Position numbers and translations under genes: made by a program. This document shows, one piece after another, positions 1-6,827 of a DNA stretch of 9,477 nt. The stretch is taken from contig CAZPTQ010000190.1 of NCBI GenBank assembly GCA_964589365.1, forward strand, positions 1 to 9,477. The letters run 5' to 3'. This DNA is from M3007 sp964589365. Lineage in GTDB: Bacteria > Bacteroidota > Bacteroidia > Chitinophagales > Saprospiraceae. Position 1 is the stretch's first letter. Every line of letters begins with the position of its first letter. The notes below the pieces were generated by a model. That model saw only the letters and a list, made by a program, of their open reading frames with translations, had not been told where the DNA came from and did not search any database.

Positions 1-2
1 CT

Positions 3-461
3 GTTATGCTAAACGCCATCGCTATCCGCCGCCTGCCAGAATCGCCAGAACCGAACGCTTCACTCGCTCGAGCCACGCCCATAAAACCTGTGCAGAATAT
101 CGAGCCCGTGATCAGGCCAGCACCTGAAGTAGAAAAAATCGCACTTCCTACCATGGAAGGGCTTTGTTTTGAGAAGGTAAAGCACATTACTTTTTTGGAG
201 GCAAGTGGCAATTACACGGCTTTGCATTTTAAAGATAAACGGCAAGTGCTCATCTGCAAAACCCTGCGTGAAGTAGAGCAAATGCTTCCCGGTCGTGCCT
301 TTGCACGCATTCATCGCTCGCATACCATTCACCTCAAACACCTCAAAAAATATGTTCGAGGCAAAGGTGGTCACGTGCTACTCCAAAACGGCGTGACGCT
401 TACGGTATCTTCAGGCCAAAAGGAATCCTTTTTGGAGCATTTGAGAACTTATTTTGGGTAG
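3..461 (+). CDS. LytTR-family DNA-binding regulator, probably 5'-truncated by the window edge
   Basis: This is a transcriptional regulator with a C-terminal LytTR DNA-binding domain, which fills roughly the last 100 residues. Seen features include FLEASGNYTALHF, then KTLREVEQMLP, then FARIHRSHTIHLKHL, the usual LytTR strand and helix pattern with the conserved RIHRSH motif. The first ATG is at 6, but the frame is open to the window edge. The roughly 45 residues before the domain look like the proline-rich linker that joins a receiver domain to LytTR in Bacteroidota response regulators, and the segment starting LNAIAIRRL would fit the end of such a receiver. I therefore infer that the N-terminal part, perhaps a phospho-acceptor domain, lies upstream. 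A stand-alone LytTR protein starting at 6 is the alternative. Such proteins usually act with a membrane histidine kinase, which is not visible here. The stop is TAG at 459-461. Confidence 0.85.
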   Translation, partial: VMLNAIAIRRLPESPEPNASLARATPIKPVQNIEPVIRPAPEVEKIALPTMEGLCFEKVKHITFLEASGNYTALHFKDKRQVLICKTLREVEQMLPGRAFARIHRSHTIHLKHLKKYVRGKGGHVLLQNGVTLTVSSGQKESFLEHLRTYFG

Positions 462-550
462 TGCCCCTGTATTCCCACCATATTCCAATAAAGATAAACA
501 CCCACCTACCCTGAGCCCCAAAGCCCTCCCAAGCAAATAAACACAATAGC

Positions 551-600
551 CCCCCTCCTTTCGCCTTCGGGCGGAGGGAGGGACAGGGAGGCGGGTAAAA
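551..600 (-). repeat. GC-rich repeat, distant copy, with a UUCG-capped hairpin
   Basis: Read on the minus strand the element starts TTTTACCCGCC and ends GGAGGGGGG, the same ends as the copies at 766-798 and 8584-8616, but with a longer and different middle. Within it, 553-565 pairs with 570-582 around a TTCG tetraloop (566-569), giving a 13-bp stem with two G-T wobbles. There is no T-run after it, so it is unlikely to be a terminator. Membership in the family is inferred from the shared ends. Confidence 0.5.
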
Positions 601-625
601 TAGACACAGTAAGGGTTTGGTTTGG

Positions 626-662
626 CACCGGGCGCAGCAATTTGCGTCCGGTGATTTTTTTT
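626..662 (+). terminator. Strong intrinsic terminator
   Basis: An 11-bp stem (626-636 with 643-653, one G-T wobble) closes a 6-nt loop and is followed by A and then eight T residues (655-662). This is a textbook Rho-independent terminator for plus-strand transcription. It lies about 165 nt after the regulator stop, so it either ends that transcript with a long 3' untranslated region or ends a separate small RNA. Confidence 0.8.
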
Positions 663-705
663 GTGGCAGAGGCTCGAATTTTTCAGACCTTTCGCGGCTC
701 GATTC

Positions 706-713
706 TACCTTCG
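706..713 (+). promoter_or_regulatory. Weak Bacteroidota -7 box upstream of the STAND gene
   Basis: TACCTTCG differs at one position from TAnnTTTG. It lies after the terminator and about 120 nt before the chosen ATG at 832, so it is positioned to drive the STAND gene. No clear -33 TTTG partner is visible. Confidence 0.3.
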
Positions 714-732
714 CTTGCAGGAATCTTAGGGC

Positions 733-756
733 CAAATCACCAAATCAACAAATACC
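733..756. repeat. Three tandem 8-nt words of CAAATCAC type
   Basis: CAAATCAC, CAAATCAA and CAAATACC follow one another without gaps. The array resembles the other short-period repeats that precede genes at 3020-3168 and 6872-6916. Confidence 0.5.
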
Positions 757-765
757 CCGCCTTCG

Positions 766-798
766 CCCCCTCCTCCGCTAAAACTCCGGCGGGTGAAA
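766..798 (-). repeat. 33-bp dispersed repeat, intergenic copy
   Basis: Aligned without gaps to the minus strand of 8584-8616, this copy matches at 28 of 33 positions by my hand count, including the full block ACTCCGGCGGGT. The word GGCGGGTAAA recurs at 806-815 and 590-599. The repeat covers the GTG at 793, one reason not to use that codon as the start of the STAND gene. Confidence 0.7.
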
Positions 799-831
799 AG
801 GCTACGGCGGGTAAAGCATCCACCAGATTTA

Positions 832-3027
832 ATGAGCAACGCCGCCATTACCCTCCCACGCCGCTACCCCGGCCTGCGCCCTTTTGAGCGCAGCCAAAGT
901 GCCGTGTTCCACGGAAGGCAAGAAGACATTGCAAATCTTAGCAATCTCGTGCTTCGGGAGCGCCTGGTGCTGCTCTTCGCAAAATCGGGCATGGGCAAAA
1001 CCTCCCTTTTGCAGGCTGGCTGTGCTCCCGAACTCGAACGACAGGATTTTGTACCAGTGTTCCTGCGCACGGAGCGAAGCGATCGTCCCCTGCTTGCCGG
1101 TATCGGCGAGATGTTGGAGAAAAACCCCCATGTAAGTGGCAAAGACAGCACAGGATTGCGGCCCGAAGCACCCCAGACCTTGTGGGAAAAAATGAAAAGG
1201 CTCGAGTTTGACCTTGATGGCCTGCCCGCTACGCCGGTGCTCGTTTTTGACCAATTCGAGGAAGCATTCACGCTTGCTCATTCGGAAACAAGTCGCAATC
1301 AATTCTTCAAGGAGCTGGCCGATCTTGCCAATGAAACCATGCCCGAGGAATTGAGGGCCATCCTTTTAGAGCAATTCGAGTACGGCCATTTGGATGTAAA
1401 AACCATGCAATGGTGGGAGCAACAGCCCAACGTTCGCATCGTGCTGAGTATCCGCTCTGACTTTCTCCACATGATTGACCGCGTGAGCAAAAGCATTCCA
1501 GGCATTCTTCGCAACCGCTACGAATTGCTCCCACTCGATCGCGAAAAGGCGCGCATCGCCATCACAAAACCCGCCGAACAAGCAGGTGATTATGCAAGCC
1601 GGACCTTTCTTTATGCACCTGCCGCCTTGGAAGAAATGCTGGATTTCCTTTCAGGGCGCGACGCGGCAGCCGAGGGCAAAACAACGGACAAAGCAGAAGA
1701 GATAGAAGCCGTCAACCTCCAGATAATTTGTCAGGACGTTGAAGAACGCATCATTGATGCTAAAAAAGAGGAAGGCTTTGAGGTTGACAGCCTTTTTTAT
1801 GAAGGCAAAGAAGGACTGCGCAACTCGATCCGTAATTTTTACCAAAACCAACTCAGTCTCTTCCCCAAGGCGTACCTGGAGCGCATTAAGCAAAAAGAAC
1901 AGCAAGGAGCTCCTATCTCGGAACTCGATAAAACCTTGACTGCCAAACCAGCGGATGATCTCCACCAAACAGCCCGTCGCCTTATAGAAGAAAGCCTCGT
2001 CACACCTGGCAACCGCCGAAACAGCGTGGTAGATGACACGCTCATCAGCGATTTTCAAGTGACGGCCGATTTCCTCGATACATTGGTGGACAAAAGCCGG
2101 CTGCTACGCAAAGAACCCAGGCTCGATGATTTTTACTATGAAATCAGCCACGACACGCTTTTGCCGGCTGTCATCGAATCGCGCAATTTGCGCCGGGACA
2201 AGGAGCAAGCCGACCGCCAAAAAGCCGAATATCGTGCTCAATTGGCCGAAGAGGCCAAACGCCGCGAGGCCGTTGAAGCAGAACTTACCGCGACCCGGCG
2301 GCAGCGGAAAATGGCGCGTACTGTGGCCATCACCTCGCTGCTATCACTCTTAGTTTGCTTGGGATTTGCCATTCGGTTCATTGACGAATACGTAGAAAAT
2401 GCTCGAAGCCAGCTCCGGCAGGCCGAATTTTACGTCCACCACGAACTTTACGATGCTGCTGACCACGCTTACAACGATTTGAGCCAACGCCCTCGCCGCA
2501 GTTGGATTCTAAAAAACACCAAGCCTCATAAAGATGTAAGCGCCGAATACAAGTTGGTCAAACAGTTCCACAAAGCCTTCGAAGCGGTAGACAGCAATTT
2601 TGTTTTTGCTGATTCCTTGATGCTGGTCAATAATTATTCGTTTGCGCTAAAACATTACCGATTGGCGGAAGATTCTTTGAAAGCCTATCGGTTGCTCAAT
2701 GCTCAATTCTCCCACGACACCCTGCACAACGACTGGCGCGTGGACCCTCAACTCATTGATTCAAAAGACGATTTGATTGATAAACGTATTTACAATGCGA
2801 ACCAAACGCTCGTCCGCGAGTTTAGAATAAGCCAACGCGAATACGAATCCTTTGTAGAAGCCAAAGTGTGGGGACAAGCCCTTCGCAATCTCCGCCGTAT
2901 GAAACAACTCTTGCCAGCCCACCCTTCCGATGAAGCTGACTTGCAAAACGCGCTAAAAATCCTCGAACTGCCCAGCGAATACGTCAAAAAGGAACTGCTC
3001 AAATGCGAGGCAAAGCTGAATTGGTGA
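832..3027 (+). CDS. nSTAND1-type NTPase with one membrane segment and a helical C-terminal region
   Basis: This is a predicted 731-residue signal-transduction ATPase of the STAND class, related to the novel-STAND-1 family often fused to WD40 repeats or caspases. Visible in order: the entry motif YPGLRPF...FHGR (12-29); Walker A AKSGMGKTS (50-58, K56); Walker B VLVFDQFEE (136-144); IRSDF (207-211), fitting the arginine-containing sensor strand; a winged-helix-like part ending EISHDTL (437-443); a charged coiled coil (about 445-493); a membrane segment (about 495-517) preceded by RRQRKMAR; and about 210 helix-rich residues with TPR-like character (such as NNYSFALKHYRLAEDSL). The positive-inside rule puts the ATPase in the cytoplasm and the C-terminus in the periplasm. 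No WD40 or enzyme effector domain is seen. The ATG at 832 is preferred over the in-frame GTG at 793 because 793 lies in a repeat and family proteins begin shortly before YPGLRPF. Ligand and output are unknown; a stress or defence role is only a possibility. Confidence 0.88.
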   Translation: MSNAAITLPRRYPGLRPFERSQSAVFHGRQEDIANLSNLVLRERLVLLFAKSGMGKTSLLQAGCAPELERQDFVPVFLRTERSDRPLLAGIGEMLEKNPHVSGKDSTGLRPEAPQTLWEKMKRLEFDLDGLPATPVLVFDQFEEAFTLAHSETSRNQFFKELADLANETMPEELRAILLEQFEYGHLDVKTMQWWEQQPNVRIVLSIRSDFLHMIDRVSKSIPGILRNRYELLPLDREKARIAITKPAEQAGDYASRTFLYAPAALEEMLDFLSGRDAAAEGKTTDKAEEIEAVNLQIICQDVEERIIDAKKEEGFEVDSLFYEGKEGLRNSIRNFYQNQLSLFPKAYLERIKQKEQQGAPISELDKTLTAKPADDLHQTARRLIEESLVTPGNRRNSVVDDTLISDFQVTADFLDTLVDKSRLLRKEPRLDDFYYEISHDTLLPAVIESRNLRRDKEQADRQKAEYRAQLAEEAKRREAVEAELTATRRQRKMARTVAITSLLSLLVCLGFAIRFIDEYVENARSQLRQAEFYVHHELYDAADHAYNDLSQRPRRSWILKNTKPHKDVSAEYKLVKQFHKAFEAVDSNFVFADSLMLVNNYSFALKHYRLAEDSLKAYRLLNAQFSHDTLHNDWRVDPQLIDSKDDLIDKRIYNANQTLVREFRISQREYESFVEAKVWGQALRNLRRMKQLLPAHPSDEADLQNALKILELPSEYVKKELLKCEAKLNW

Positions 3028-3168
3028 TTGGTTTATTGGTGATTGGTACAATGGTGATTGGGTGATTGGTGGAATGGTAAAAGAGCGAGAATTGACCAGT
3101 CCCCCAATCACCCAATCACCATTGTACCAATCACCAATAAACCAATCACCAATAAACCAATCACCATC
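3020..3168. repeat. GATTGGT-type repeats forming a perfect 50-bp inverted repeat
   Basis: The left arm (3020-3069) is exactly complementary to the right arm (3104-3153) across a 34-nt spacer. Both arms are built of about 15-nt units such as ATTGGTGATTGGTTT, and the right side continues with one more unit (3154-3168). The left arm covers the last Trp codon and TGA stop of the STAND gene (3022-3027), and the block ends a few bases before the M23 start. Transcribed, it would fold into a very stable hairpin. There is no T-run, so it is not a standard terminator, though it may affect readthrough or mRNA decay. Confidence 0.95.
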
Positions 3169-3172
3169 ACGG

Positions 3173-4120
3173 ATGCAAAAATTTTTCGCTTTTCTAAAGC
3201 AATTCGTCAATTTCTTCCGCAGGCACGGCGACAACGATCGTAGCCTGATGGATAAGTTGCGCGACAAATACCGCCTTGTCATCATGAACGATGACACTTT
3301 TGAGGAGGTCACGTCCGTAAAACTCACGCCATTGGCGGTGTATATTGGACTTAGCTCGCTCATTGTTGGCACGGCTATTTTGGTCACGATGCTCATTATT
3401 TGGACGCCTTTGAAGCGTTACATCCCCGGTTATGGCGACTTTACACGCGATTCTGAAATAGCAGAGTTGACTGGCAAAGTGGCCAGCCTTGAATATGAAA
3501 TTGAGGCCCACCGCCGATACAATGATAATATCCGCAAAATCCTGACGGGCGATTTGAAAGACATGAGCGAAGAGGCGGTCAAAAAACAAGGCCAGCCTGA
3601 AAACACTGCCGATACGATGCCTAAAGACATAGACCGCATCCCAGAGGACGAAAAACTACGCGCAGCAGTGGCCACAGGTACCTTTACTTCCGACCCCAAA
3701 ACCGCTGCCGCGCCGCTTACCAGTTTAGCGCGCGACATACCCTTGGAGCAACTTTTCTTTATGCCTCCCGTGAGCGGCGAGATTACCGCCAAGTTTGATT
3801 TGTCGAAAAACCACTTTGGAATTGATGTGAGTGCTCCAAAAAACACGGCGGTAAAAAGTGCTGCCGACGGCGCGGTAATTTCAGCAGGCTATACCGTGGA
3901 GACCGGCTATAGCATCGCGGTGCAGCACCCGAACAACGTCGTGACTATTTACAAGCACAACTCCGTGTTGCTCCGCCGCGAAGGAGACAATGTAAAAGCT
4001 GGCGAAGCCATCGCCATTATTGGCAACTCTGGAGAAAACACCTCCGGCCCGCACATCCACTTTGAACTTTGGCATAAAGGCCGATCAGTGGATCCTGCGC
4101 TTTACATCAATTTCAAGTAA
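3173..4120 (+). CDS. Membrane-anchored M23 (LytM-like) peptidoglycan metallopeptidase
   Basis: This is a 315-residue zinc endopeptidase expected to cut peptide cross-links of peptidoglycan from the periplasmic side of the inner membrane. A short cytoplasmic tail with the core KYRLVIMNDDTFEEV is followed by one membrane segment (about 54-77), a coiled-coil and linker region (about 90-190), and a C-terminal M23 domain (about 195-313). Zinc ligands are H214 and D218 in HFGID and H296 in HIH; H294 and H262 fit the catalytic histidines, so the enzyme looks active. The ATG at 3173 is chosen because the upstream in-frame sequence to GTG 3062 only translates the repeat (QSPINQSPIN). ATG 3248 is an alternative start that would still keep the conserved core. 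No -7 box is seen just upstream, so it may depend on readthrough from the STAND gene or on a promoter hidden in the repeat. Its end overlaps the convergent acyltransferase gene by 8 bp. Confidence 0.9.
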   Translation: MQKFFAFLKQFVNFFRRHGDNDRSLMDKLRDKYRLVIMNDDTFEEVTSVKLTPLAVYIGLSSLIVGTAILVTMLIIWTPLKRYIPGYGDFTRDSEIAELTGKVASLEYEIEAHRRYNDNIRKILTGDLKDMSEEAVKKQGQPENTADTMPKDIDRIPEDEKLRAAVATGTFTSDPKTAAAPLTSLARDIPLEQLFFMPPVSGEITAKFDLSKNHFGIDVSAPKNTAVKSAADGAVISAGYTVETGYSIAVQHPNNVVTIYKHNSVLLRREGDNVKAGEAIAIIGNSGENTSGPHIHFELWHKGRSVDPALYINFK

Positions 4121-5174
4121 CCCGCTGTCCGCCAGGCAACACCCTTATGAGCGCGATGGCCAAAAAAGTCAGGCCAGCGATCATGGCAGCAAGCAAAGGG
4201 GCAACATACACGGGGTGCGCCATGCTGTGCCAATAGCCCAATTTGCCACAGTAATCCATAACCAAAACGTGGGCGAAGTAGATGCCAAAACTCGCTGCAG
4301 AGAAATCTCGCTCAATGTCCAGAAGCGGGGTGCTGTTGAATGCCGTTTTAGCAAGCAAAAACCACCCGATAGATGAAATGGCTACATTGGGCGTGAGGTA
4401 ATCGTAGAAATAGACATTGGTGTGTCCGTCCCAGAAAAAAGTATTGATACAGTAAGAAGCCAGCATGGTGCCAGCGGTTCCTATCGCGATTAGGCTTGCG
4501 GCAAACAATTTTGGAGGAAACTGATCAAAAACAGTGCGGCTTCCGAGGAAATAGCCCATCACAAAATAGCCACAGTTGTTTGTGAACAGCTCGAAATAGA
4601 TACCAATCGGCATTTGGCAGAACACCGCCAGCGCTTTGTAAATCCAGGTGCCTACCGACCACATCACGAAGAAATACATAAAGTCTCGATTGGAGGCGGT
4701 ACGCACCCAGGGCCGCAAAATTGGGTATACTAAATACAATCCGATGATAAGGTATATGAACCACAGGTGGTAATGCACCGGGCCGGTCACGATGCTTTTG
4801 AGCGCCTCTCCAATAGTAGCAGGAGTGCCTTTAGCCAGGTACCCATAGAAGCAATAAATGAGCATCCAGAACACTGCCGGTATCACCACGCGCGAGAACC
4901 TTCTTTTCAAAAAATCGGGCAACGGATAGTCTTTCCCCAGTAAAAGATAACCACTCAGCATCACGAAAAGAGGCACGGCTGGGCGGGTAAGGGAATTCCA
5001 AAAATTGCCAGCCCACCAAAAAGAGCCGTTGAAATCCAAACCTTCGCCATGCGCAACGGGCGCGGCTACGTGGATGCCGATGACCATGACCGTGGCGAGA
5101 TTGCGCAGGCGGTCGGGCCAGAGGGAGGGTGGAGGGCGATTGGCGGGCGGTGATTGGTTGGTTGTTTCGCTCAT
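4113..5174 (-). CDS. Acyltransferase-3 family membrane O-acyltransferase
   Basis: This 353-residue polytopic membrane protein belongs to the acyltransferase-3 family (OafA/WecH-like), which moves acyl groups, often acetyl, onto surface sugars, lipids or glycans. Visible are the N-terminal motif RLRNLATVMVIGIHV with the conserved histidine H35, then PLFVMLSGYLLLGK, a typical second-helix signature, and about ten hydrophobic segments up to the C-terminus. The substrate cannot be told from sequence. The ATG at 5172-5174 is the only good start; a longer frame reaching 5459 would run antisense through the SDR gene. Residues 5-17 (TNQSPPANRPPPS) come from DNA resembling the GATTGGT repeats, so the N-terminal tail may be repeat-derived. 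The gene is divergent from the SDR gene (114-bp gap) and convergent with the M23 gene. Confidence 0.85.
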   Translation of the reverse strand: MSETTNQSPPANRPPPSLWPDRLRNLATVMVIGIHVAAPVAHGEGLDFNGSFWWAGNFWNSLTRPAVPLFVMLSGYLLLGKDYPLPDFLKRRFSRVVIPAVFWMLIYCFYGYLAKGTPATIGEALKSIVTGPVHYHLWFIYLIIGLYLVYPILRPWVRTASNRDFMYFFVMWSVGTWIYKALAVFCQMPIGIYFELFTNNCGYFVMGYFLGSRTVFDQFPPKLFAASLIAIGTAGTMLASYCINTFFWDGHTNVYFYDYLTPNVAISSIGWFLLAKTAFNSTPLLDIERDFSAASFGIYFAHVLVMDYCGKLGYWHSMAHPVYVAPLLAAMIAGLTFLAIALIRVLPGGQRVT

Positions 5175-5195
5175 ACAATCAATAATGGAAGGGCA

Positions 5196-5203
5196 GAAAG
5201 GTA
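5196..5203 (-). promoter_or_regulatory. Possible -7 box for the acyltransferase gene
   Basis: On the minus strand TACCTTTC differs from TAnnTTTG only at the last base and lies about 20 nt before the start codon. A TTTG is present 16 nt further upstream, somewhat closer than the usual spacing. Confidence 0.35.
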
Positions 5204-5260
5204 GTATGTATCCAACTTTCAAACCCCACAAACATTTCAAACCCCTCAACCTCATTTCCC

Positions 5261-5268
5261 TACATTTG
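5261..5268 (+). promoter_or_regulatory. -7 box (TACATTTG) for the SDR gene
   Basis: This is an exact match to the Bacteroidota TAnnTTTG box, 20 nt before the ATG at 5289, implying a short leader of about 10-15 nt. No clear -33 TTTG is seen at the normal distance. Confidence 0.55.
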
Positions 5269-5288
5269 CCCAAAATCTCCCACACATC

Positions 5289-5999
5289 ATGAGCAACAGA
5301 ACCGCCGTAATCACCGGAGCGACCAAAGGGCTGGGACGTGCCATTGCCGAAATTTTTGCCCAAAACGGTTTCGACCTCTGTGTTTGCGCCCGTACCGAAG
5401 CAGATCTGGAAGCGATGGAACGCGATTGGGCGGAGCAATTCCCGCAGCAAAAACTGCACACCTTTTCTGTTGATGTGAGCAAAAAAGCAGCGGTTCGGGA
5501 GTTTGGGGATTTCGTGCGCAACACCTTTCCGCGACTCGATGTGCTGATAAACAATGCGGGCCTTTTCTTGCCCGGCAAGATTTCAGATGAACAAGAGGGC
5601 AGGCTCGAAACCCAATTGGAGACCAACCTGTATAGCGCCTACCACCTCACCCGCGCGTTGTTGCCGATTATGATCCCGCAAGGGCGCGGCCATATTTTCA
5701 ATATGTGCAGCATCGCCAGTTTTATGGCCTACCCGAATGGCGGCTCGTACAGCATTAGTAAGTTTGCCCTGCTCGGTTTTTCCAAAGTGCTGCGCGAAGA
5801 GATGAAACCCAAAGGCCTGAAGGTTACATCCATTATGCCCGGCGCGGCTTGGTCAGATTCCTGGGCAGGCGTGGATTTGCCGTATGAGCGGCTCATGCAA
5901 GCCAACGATGTGGCCAAAGCAGTTTGGGGCTGTTACGATATGAGCGATGCCGCTGTGGTGGAGGAGTTGGTGCTAAGGCCACAATTGGGGGATTTGTGA
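5289..5999 (+). CDS. Short-chain dehydrogenase/reductase (classical SDR)
   Basis: This is a 236-residue NAD(P)H-dependent oxidoreductase of the classical SDR type, expected in the cytoplasm. All key motifs are present: the nucleotide-binding TGATKGLG (9-16), NNAG (88-91), and the catalytic tetrad N113, S141, Y154 and K158 (YSISK). A basic residue, K13, in the glycine motif and R35 after the second strand (CARTEADL) suggest NADPH preference. The C-terminal VVEELVLRPQLGDL resembles Bacteroidota SDRs annotated loosely as 3-oxoacyl-ACP reductase or sepiapterin-reductase-like; the substrate cannot be assigned. It is transcribed alone, divergent from the acyltransferase gene, with its own -7 box. 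Confidence 0.92.
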   Translation: MSNRTAVITGATKGLGRAIAEIFAQNGFDLCVCARTEADLEAMERDWAEQFPQQKLHTFSVDVSKKAAVREFGDFVRNTFPRLDVLINNAGLFLPGKISDEQEGRLETQLETNLYSAYHLTRALLPIMIPQGRGHIFNMCSIASFMAYPNGGSYSISKFALLGFSKVLREEMKPKGLKVTSIMPGAAWSDSWAGVDLPYERLMQANDVAKAVWGCYDMSDAAVVEELVLRPQLGDL

Positions 6000-6065
6000 T
6001 ACCAACCCATGCCTGTGGATTTGATAACCAGAATTGTGCAGTTTCGGGTGTTGGAAAATGTAGAG

Positions 6066-6092
6066 AAAGCCAGGAAAAAGAAGCCTGGTTTT
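6066..6092 (+). terminator. Possible intrinsic terminator after the SDR gene
   Basis: A 9-bp stem (6066-6074 with 6084-6092, one G-T wobble) has a 9-nt A-rich loop, and its 3' side ends in TTTT. It lies about 67 nt after the SDR stop. The T-run is short and part of the stem, so the call is tentative. Confidence 0.35.
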
Positions 6093-6101
6093 GATAGGGG
6101 A

Positions 6102-6207
6102 TGGAACACGGATGACACAGATGAGACACGGATTTGCACGGATTTTTTGGATTAAAATTTGAAAAATCCGTGCAAATCCGTGTCTCATCTGTGTCATCCG
6201 TGTTCCA
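6102..6207. repeat. Perfect 46-bp inverted repeat built on CACGGAT words
   Basis: Positions 6102-6147 are exactly complementary to 6162-6207 across a 14-nt AT-rich loop. CACGGAT occurs at 6107, 6127 and 6137 in the left arm. Pairing continues imperfectly outward (6088-6100 with 6208-6220) with one bulged base. From memory, similar CACGGAT-type palindromes are scattered through many unrelated bacterial genomes; this was not searched. It lies between the SDR gene and recX, 46 nt before the recX start. Confidence 0.95.
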
Positions 6208-6253
6208 CCCCTGTCAAGGCAACAAACCCAAACAAATCCAAAGTATCCCTCCA

Positions 6254-6715
6254 ATGTCCAAGTTTCAAAAACCCACTCCAATAACCCCCGACGAAGCACT
6301 TCAAAAAATGGAGCGTTTCTGCGCCTACCGCGAGCGCTGCCCCAAGGAAGTGCGCAGCAAATTGACAGAATTCGGTCTGTCGCAGGCCGATGCGGAGCAG
6401 ATTTTCAAGGTGCTGCAGGAGGACAAATTTTTCAACGAAGAACGTTTCGCCATGGCTTTCGCCGGGGGCAAATTCCGGTATAACAATTGGGGCCGCGTTC
6501 GCATTCGTCAAGAACTTTGGATGCGCGATATATCTCCAACCATGGTGGGCCAGGCCCTCGATTCGATTGACCAGGCCGAGTACGAATCCCTGCTCCAAAA
6601 ACTTTTGGACAAAAAACGCCAGCAATACGCCAACGACCACAATGCCCGCGAAAAAACGGCGGCTTCGGTCATTCGGGCGGGATTTGAAATGGAATTGGTG
6701 TTTAGGTTTTTGTAG
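6254..6715 (+). CDS. recX: RecX-family regulator of RecA
   Basis: This 153-residue protein matches the RecX family, which binds RecA filaments and limits recombinase activity in the cytoplasm. It has the family's repeated three-helix units: ALQKMERFCAYRERCPKEVRSKLTEFGL (first unit), then DKFFNEERFAMAFAGGKFRYNNWGRVRIRQELWMRDIS (the most conserved part, with the F.NDERFA-like and W G..RIR..L patterns), then a C-terminal helical unit. Length is normal for Bacteroidota RecX. The ATG at 6254 is preferred because the frame upstream only translates the 46-bp palindrome. recA is not in the window. No -7 box is visible between the palindrome and the start. Confidence 0.88.
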   Translation: MSKFQKPTPITPDEALQKMERFCAYRERCPKEVRSKLTEFGLSQADAEQIFKVLQEDKFFNEERFAMAFAGGKFRYNNWGRVRIRQELWMRDISPTMVGQALDSIDQAEYESLLQKLLDKKRQQYANDHNAREKTAASVIRAGFEMELVFRFL

Positions 6716-6827
6716 CGATGTGCTGAAATTTTATTTTTGAGACGCAAAAAAATCGCCCTTTCCAATGTGTTAGCCACCTCTACTCAAATCCCCTTTTTGA
6801 AACTTCCTCGTCCCAGCCTGAAAAACC

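Larger units (their letters stand above)
462..831. other. 370-bp non-coding stretch with hairpin, terminator and repeats
   Basis: No convincing gene is present on either strand. The stretch holds, in order: a GC-rich repeat with a UUCG-loop hairpin (551-600), a strong intrinsic terminator (626-662), a weak -7 box (706-713), three copies of an 8-nt word (733-756), and a second copy of the GC-rich repeat (766-798). A minus-strand open frame across 400-735 is low-complexity translation of the GC-rich repeat and overlaps the regulator gene, so it is not called. Confidence 0.7.

Noticed and set aside
400..735. 111-codon minus-strand open frame
   Set aside because: It overlaps the regulator gene, the terminator and the GC-rich repeat, and its translation is low-complexity with no recognisable domain.
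793..831. GTG at 793 as the start of the STAND gene, adding 13 residues
   Set aside because: The codon lies inside a dispersed repeat, the extra residues have no family resemblance, and ATG 832 sits at the expected distance before the YPGLRPF motif.
832..3027. STAND protein as a proven antiphage Avs-type gene
   Set aside because: No recognisable nuclease, protease or other effector domain and no neighbouring defence genes are visible; the family also has non-defence signalling members.
3020..3168. CRISPR array
   Set aside because: The repeats are contiguous 7-15 nt words in two opposite orientations with no unique spacers of regular length and no cas genes.
3062..3172. GTG at 3062 as the start of the M23 gene, adding 37 residues
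   Set aside because: The extension is only translation of the inverted repeat (QSPINQSP units) and overlaps the hairpin loop and right arm.
5175..5459. Longer minus-strand frame upstream of the acyltransferase
   Set aside because: It runs antisense through the well-supported SDR gene and shows no acyltransferase similarity before MSETT.
6134..6253. Upstream extension of recX by 40 residues
   Set aside because: The added sequence translates the 46-bp palindrome and the following low-complexity leader; RecX similarity begins after ATG 6254.
6715..6761. Terminator after recX from GCGAT and ATCGC arms
   Set aside because: Only 5 bp of pairing over a long AT-rich loop and no proper T-run on the plus strand.
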